Positions 59,052 through 64,000 of a stretch of 64,000 nt of DNA are shown here, one piece after another (the stretch's first letter is position 1; every line of letters starts with the position of its first letter). Under the pieces are notes generated by a model. That model made no database searches and was not told the DNA's origin. It saw nothing but the letters and a program-made list of their open reading frames with translations. The stretch is from Panopea generosa (lineage: Eukaryota > Mollusca > Bivalvia > Adapedonta > Hiatellidae). The translations under genes were made by a program, and so were the position numbers. The stretch is taken from positions 28,556,014 to 28,620,013 of the forward strand of contig CM055911.1 of NCBI GenBank assembly GCA_029582155.1, given 5' to 3'.

Positions 59052-59185
59052 TGCCGGGCCCGATTATCTCAATCGTAAGCACGTCTGAATATTAATAAAT
59101 GGGTGAATCCCCACCGATCTCAATCTCCGTGATGGTTGATAAACATATTGCGTCTCATTATCATTCGTCTCTGATATAAAAGAGA
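59052..59185 (+). mobile_element. SINE family B, 5' portion
   Basis: gggcccgattatctcaatcg, then gggtgaatcccc (B box), then tctccgtgatggttgataaa and cattatcattcgtctctgat match the minus-strand copy at 32826-33119 in order. The 3' half is lost. Confidence 0.7.
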
Positions 59186-59489
59186 GACTAATAAATGTTC
59201 ATTTTTATGTCAGTTCTTTATTTCAATGTCAGTTTTATATAGGTTAAACAAGCAAAACCTATTTTTAAGAAAATATAAAATTGTGGGTAGATTTGTTTTA
59301 TTGGATAAGATTCCATAAAGGTACATTTTTGAAAATGATGCTGATATATTAAATCAGATATCTCAGATGAATACATTTTTTTAAGACTTAAAACATGAAA
59401 ACCAAGCATATTCTGTCTGTTTGGAAATATGGAAGGCCTTACAATTTTTTCCAGACTGTCGACATTTGAGATAGAGGATAGTTGGGTTT
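59186..59489. other. between SINE-B and the THAP relic, no gene called
   Basis: The minus strand has an open frame with KIVRPSIFPNRQNM, which loosely recalls the PSIF motif found just after THAP domains. It could be displaced sequence of the same relic, but the interval contains stops in the THAP-compatible frame. Confidence 0.3.
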
Positions 59490-59668
59490 TCTTCATCAGT
59501 CTGTGGGTATCCATGGCTTAAGTTTGCCATTTTAATCCTTTAAACTCCGTTTGATCCTAGAATGCCACTGTTGGGCTCTTTTGAAATAGCGTAAAATGAA
59601 GAACGTGGTGGAACTTTACTTCTCTTGTGGTCACACAAGGACACACAACAATAGTCATCCGACGGCAT
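59490..59668 (-). pseudogene. broken THAP zinc-finger domain
   Basis: It starts at ATG 59666-59668 with MPSDDYCCVSLCDHKRSK, the typical THAP opening (MP, then C-x3-C with an adjoining Cys), followed by SSFYAISKE. The frame then shifts. In the +2 frame the expected continuation AQQWHSRIKRSLKD appears, then a stop, then KLKPWI, which fits the W...I-K-R and W-x-P region of THAP domains. The distal Cys-His ligands were not found. THAP domains bind DNA and occur in host factors and P-element-like transposases; which of these this was cannot be decided. One frameshift and one in-frame stop make it a relic unless the shift is a splice effect. Confidence 0.6.
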
Positions 59669-60103
59669 TTTAATTGAACTGAAATAAAATTCATATACAT
59701 GTAACAATAAACTTAAGTCACTAATAAATAGTTGATGAGTAAAAAAAAAACTATTATGAAACATATACAGTATAATTACACGGGAATGATCGTTTCTGTT
59801 TTGAAACTAGGCTACTGCGACTGGTACAAAACAGCCTCAGAGACGGAGTTTTAAAACTTCTAACTCGTCGTTTATATCAATAATATTTACCAGACACACA
59901 CACACCATTTTACATTATGCTAACACCACCCACTTACAACAGTAATAAAAATCACAAATAAAAGGTAATCATGGTCAACAACCGTATCATTTCTTAAGTT
60001 CATCTTTGATACTAGCATACTCTCTAAAATTAAACTTTATTAAACTGCTTTAATAAATATTTGTGTTGTTAATTAAATAATATTCAATTTACTTACGTGA
60101 AAT

Positions 60104-60484
60104 CTACATTGTTTCTGCAGTGACCGCAGTGAAACGAATTCCCCTGAGCTCATAGTCTCGCGCGAAATCTCGCTCTCGCACGCGACGAGAATTCGGGATT
60201 TCGAAGAGGTCAATGTGAGACTTTAGAATGTATACTGATGGTTCCCGTGACGTGTCCACGCTTATGCTTGTGGCGTTCATGAACAATTCACAAACTGTAC
60301 ACTTCCGCTTGTAGGTCAATGCTTTACACAGCGCTCTGACGCTGCATTCGAACACACAGGCGTTCAACGTCAAATCGAACATTCGTTTGAGGGGATACGT
60401 CTCCATTAGCGAATAATATTTCCAGTGTGCAACTTTGAAATCTTTAAAATAACTATTGATGCATCTACTACTCACAAGTAACAT
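60104..60484 (-). CDS. PAN/apple-like domain protein (start uncertain)
   Basis: The frame from ATG 60484 (126 codons) reads ETYPLKRMFDLTLNACVFEC, then SVRALCKALTYKRKCTVCEL. The C-x3-C-x5-C-x8-C-x2-C spacing with a central Tyr is the PAN/apple signature, a disulfide-bonded extracellular binding module. An NAT sequon follows. The stop TAG at 60104 is 5 bases before a minus-strand GTAAGT, so either the frame ends here or a 3'-UTR intron follows. MLLVSSRC at the start is too short for a normal signal peptide; the true 5' end may be an upstream exon joined at one of the AGs near 60460. GC content is raised near the C-terminus (RRVRERDFARDYELRG). Function unknown. Confidence 0.5.
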   Translation of the reverse strand: MLLVSSRCINSYFKDFKVAHWKYYSLMETYPLKRMFDLTLNACVFECSVRALCKALTYKRKCTVCELFMNATSISVDTSREPSVYILKSHIDLFEIPNSRRVRERDFARDYELRGIRFTAVTAETM

Positions 60485-62244
60485 GCTAAACAATGTAAAC
60501 TAGTTGCCTTCATTATGTTTATAAGTATTGTTCACTCAGTAAAACAACCAATGACAAATGTCGTATAAGTTTAATCCTGATGACCTATGCTATGCTCAAT
60601 GGTTTTGATTTCACTGGCTTTAAACATAAAAGCGTGGCAACTTGCGTGTATATACATATGTAAAACTGGTACTGGTGATAAAGTACTGACATGCGAATGG
60701 AAGGCGTTAAGGACGTGCGTTAAATTGCTACAGGCAGATGAATTATTAAAATGTTGTTATTTCACCATTAAAATAACCAATTTCATTATCGGTCTCCCGC
60801 TGTTAAATATTTAAACTTTGAAGCTTTCAATTAAAACTAACATGAAACATTGGTTGACTTTTAAGTCTGATTCATATACACGTGTATCGAACATTTCATA
60901 TTAATGTTCCTTATTTTGGAGATCTATATGTTTGGATAATTTGATACACATGATGAAACATAGATATACAAATATTGTATTTATCGGTTATTTCCGCTTA
61001 TACAACGAAGATATAACTCTTATTATTCATTTGTTTATTTGAGAATACTTAGCAGCATGTTTATGCTCTCGAGGGTTAATAGATGATAACTTATCACTTT
61101 TTAATGGGATCACGTATTACAAACAACACATAAATCATTGCAAGCGTTTCACCAGGTAATAGCTATCAATTATATATATGCTATGCATAATAAATAAACA
61201 CAAATTCAATCTATTAAAACCGCAGAAACTGTTGAAAGTTTTATGATAACAACATTGATGTGAAGGAATAATGTTTCACAGTTTCATGTTACATCTAACT
61301 GATGATTTTTATTTATTTCAAAATGCGTTCAAATGACCTAGGTAACTGTTTCATCAATATTCAACTAGATTTGTCAGTAAAAACGGTCAGTCAAAATGAT
61401 AACCGCATTTACTAACTCAGTGAAAACTTTCACATACGGAACAATTATTGAATAAAGCATAGCATTTGTCTTAGTCATCAAAACTAAGCATACGGACATA
61501 CTACATACAACATGTGTTTATTAAATAAAGACACCATACACATAGACTAAGCGTTTTGATAGTAACCATTTATGTTATGCTTGATTCAAGACGCGGAATA
61601 CAGGAATCTATACCGATAATCAGAGATTTGTTTAAACTGAATCAACTATATTGTTTTATGGAAGACCATTAAGGCGAGCGTGTAATCGAACCATTAGCTG
61701 GCAACACTTTCTCCTCTGTACAAACCCCTTTCCATTAAAATAAGTCAGCTTTATTCAAAGAAAACTATTCTGCTATTCAAGTATTAACAATTTCTAACAT
61801 GGTTCGAATAAAATATTATAACTACCTACCTACCTAACTGCCTATTTTTTCTTTCTACCTTACTATATATCTCTTAAAAGTAATAAATCATCAACCTTCT
61901 TAAAACCAATTTATTATTTCCTGTCTTCCTGGAACATCGAAATTCATGGAAATATGTCTCACAAACGTCAGCTTTACTTTCCAAACGGATGAGGACTTGC
62001 TTTCACAGTATACTGTCCGACAATATAAACATACTATAGGGAGTGTGTTTGTAAAATCACGCACATGTTCCCATAAATAAGCGAACAAATTGCATCTGCG
62101 TTATTGGAGCAAGCATGTTAACCACTATATCACAGTACATATATATTCACAAATAAATTCCTAAATTGGATTTAAATGCGAACGTATAATTTAAATAAAT
62201 TGTCCATTTGAAAATAACAATTGCTTTTTTTTATTTAAATTCTA
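60485..62244. other. AT-rich stretch, no supported gene
   Basis: Short frames near 60587-60814 and 61900-62088 have no splice context or domain. No repeats beyond a short acctacctacct run at 61823-61835. Confidence 0.4.
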
Positions 62245-62429
62245 TACTTTTGTATTATAACTACTTTATATGACTCAATAGAGAGGGGTGACGCATGTCT
62301 TATTCACCTGACCATCTGACATTTTCGGAAATATTTTTTATCACTTTCGGGATTCGAACCCAAGGCCCGTGCAGCGTCATTGCCTAGCACATAAATGACA
62401 ATATCTCTACCCACTGCGCCATCGCAACT
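62245..62429 (-). mobile_element. SINE family D, tRNA-derived
   Basis: The minus strand begins gttgcgatggcgcagtgggt (A-box region) and has ttgggttcgaatcccgaaag (B box). It continues through tcaggtgaataagacatgc and ctctctattgagtcatataa. The acceptor-stem ends do not pair, so it is a SINE rather than a tRNA gene. Its 3' part recurs at 23925-23985. Confidence 0.75.
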
Positions 62430-62436
62430 TTATTTT

Positions 62437-62605
62437 AGTTTGTTGTTCTTCAGTTTGTTTGTGTTGTAATTTTGTATATTAATCATGAAACATATATGTT
62501 ATATAATATACTTTGTTATATGATATACTTGTTTAAAAAGGATTTCAAGGAATATTAACTTTGCAATTGAGTCACTCTCTATCCATATCTAATATACTTA
62601 CTTAT
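62437..62605 (+). mobile_element. 3' end remnant of the 9-11 kb LINE family
   Basis: atatacttgttt, gatttcaaggaatatt, caattgagtcactctc and the final tatacttacttat match the LINE 3' end at about 10770-10870, including the start of a TTAC tail. It is a severely 5'-truncated insertion. Confidence 0.6.
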
Positions 62606-63001
62606 AAACACATGTTTAAAATATCTTTTATATTGATAAAGCGATGATTAATTTATTTCCATATTTTTAGTTTTGGAATATGTATTACTTCAGATTTGTT
62701 TTGTAAGCCTACGTTTTTTGTTGTTTTTTTTTATTTGTTTTTTTTTAATTTTCGAAAAGTTATCTTAACTGTGTACATTTATTAATTTAGATTAAATTAA
62801 AATGATTCAATCAATGCAGTTTTTAAAAAAAAGAAATGTTTAACAGATTACATAAAGTTTTAAAGAACACAGTTCAAATGCAATAAAGTAATAGCTTTTC
62901 GCTAGTCTCCATTTAAAATGCCAAACTTACCATCATTAATATGTATTTCACATCAAAATTTTCAAAAATCATACTGTATCTGCATGCAAAACGACGACTT
63001 T

Positions 63002-63164
63002 GATATCAAGTCAGAACAGGTCATTGTGATAATGTGAACAATCGATATCCAATCAGAAAAAGGTCATTGTGATAATGTAAATAATTGATTCAAATCATTA
63101 CAGATCATTGTGATAATGTGAACAATTGATATCCAATCAGAACAGGTCACTGTGATAATGTGGA
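63002..63164 (+). repeat. 42-bp tandem repeat, four copies
   Basis: The unit is gatatccaatcagaacaggt, then cattgtgataatgtgaacaa, then tt; copies are 41-43 bases and the fourth is incomplete. Confidence 0.88.
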
Positions 63165-63522
63165 TATATGAAAATTATAAATAGTAGGAACTTGCAATAT
63201 AAATGCCGAACATACAAGTAATATAATAAAATATGACATTTTTAATAAAAAATAACACTTAAAATTGATTACTGAAGAGTAATCTGCTGTCACAATGATA
63301 ACGATGTAATGTTGGAATAATGCATTATTTTAAACTGATTTTGAGTCTATTGTATTTGAGAAAATAATATATGTTTTCCTCCTTAAAAATTTGTATTTTG
63401 TTACGTTTAACTTATTATATGGAAATTAAACGTTATTTTATAAATTCGTAACATCGTAATACAAAAATAACTGTAATACCAATGGGATTACGATAGAGAA
63501 TGGCATAGACATAGGCGTATGA
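63165..63522. other. AT-rich stretch, nothing seen
   Basis: No gene, RNA or repeat recognised. Confidence 0.45.
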
Positions 63523-63655
63523 GCCGTGGGGTTGGGGGGTGGAGGGTTGGGGTAAGGGGGCTGCATATTCAGGTTCAGCATATGTTTTGGGGCTTGGAAG
63601 ATCATCCTTATACACTTTCTTCCTCATACACCCCCACCCCACCCCACCCCAAAAT
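63523..63655. other. inverted G-run and C-run pair
   Basis: The plus strand has ggggttggggggtggagggt, then tgggg at 63528-63553, and cacccccaccccaccccacc, then cc at 63630-63652. The two tracts can pair as a hairpin with an 80-base loop, or each could form a G-quadruplex on opposite strands. Confidence 0.6.
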
Positions 63656-64000
63656 AATTGAAACACTCCTACACCCATGTATAACGGAACGCGAGACCAC
63701 AATAGGCATAGAATTACATGAATCACATTTCGTGAACAAACACGCTTCGAGTACTGTTTACATGAATACATCTGGTTTCACTTGTTTGCTCGAGGTATAT
63801 GTTCACATGTGGTAAACATTTAAGAGGTGCAATTCTTCGAGGGGTGTTCCAAATGCAGTGTGTATTTATAAGACGGGTGAAATTCTGATGAATTGTACAT
63901 CGATATTTAAACGCATGGATAGCACTTTTCAATACTTTCACGATGGTTATACATATATCTGCTGAAACAAGGGGTTCAAGTGTTATAGTCATTTAAATAT
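63656..64000. other. window end, no gene called
   Basis: Overlapping short frames on both strands have no domain or splice support. Confidence 0.4.

Noticed and set aside
62245..62429. Functional tRNA gene
   Set aside because: A and B boxes are present, but the acceptor stem does not pair and a 3' body shared with another locus follows, so it is a SINE.

Overview
The window looks like nuclear DNA of an invertebrate animal, most likely a bivalve mollusc. That is inferred from AT-rich non-coding sequence, short exons with GT-AG splice sites scattered among long introns, several tRNA-derived SINE families with molluscan-style bodies, two decayed non-LTR retrotransposons (LINEs) and an extreme load of minisatellites. 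No prokaryotic gene organisation is present, and species cannot be fixed from sequence alone.

Genes. (1) Minus strand, 2.26-7.53 kb: seven exons whose splice phases chain perfectly encode the C-terminal 345 residues of an unrecognised cysteine-containing protein; the 5' end was not found. (2) Plus strand, 11.73-11.87 kb: one phase-consistent internal exon of an unknown gene. (3) Plus strand, 16.85-18.59 kb: the clearest gene, an uninterrupted 582-residue rhodopsin-family GPCR. Its ectodomain is built of six small Cys modules, four of them near-identical 41-residue tandem repeats. (4) Plus strand, 44.17-49.76 kb: a signal-peptide exon and a Cys-rich exon in matching phase, separated by a 5.4 kb intron packed with repeats and a dead LINE. 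(5) Minus strand, 58.9-60.5 kb: a lone exon with a good donor, a broken THAP-domain sequence, and a PAN/apple-like domain ORF.

Repeats dominate. Minisatellite periods are about 13 bp (6.0-7.0 kb), 45 bp (4.3 kb), 48 bp (14.9 kb), 31 bp (24.0-25.7 kb), 29 bp (34.3-41.8 kb, with a 1,708-bp super-period), 30 bp (42.1-43.1 kb), a 24/48/73-bp nested series (44.3 and 45.9-49.1 kb), 35 bp (53.6-54.7 kb) and 42 bp (63.0 kb). Trinucleotide arrays of the same motif lie in opposite orientation at 22.5-23.1 and 30.5-32.5 kb. SINE families A-D, two MITE-like elements, and six pairs of short dispersed repeats fill much of the rest.

No operon-like cooperation between genes is visible. The best candidates for something undescribed are the modular GPCR ectodomain and the higher-order array structures, especially the one inside the intron of the secreted Cys-rich gene. 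Exon boundaries are read by eye from splice consensus, ORF continuity and phase, and need transcript support.
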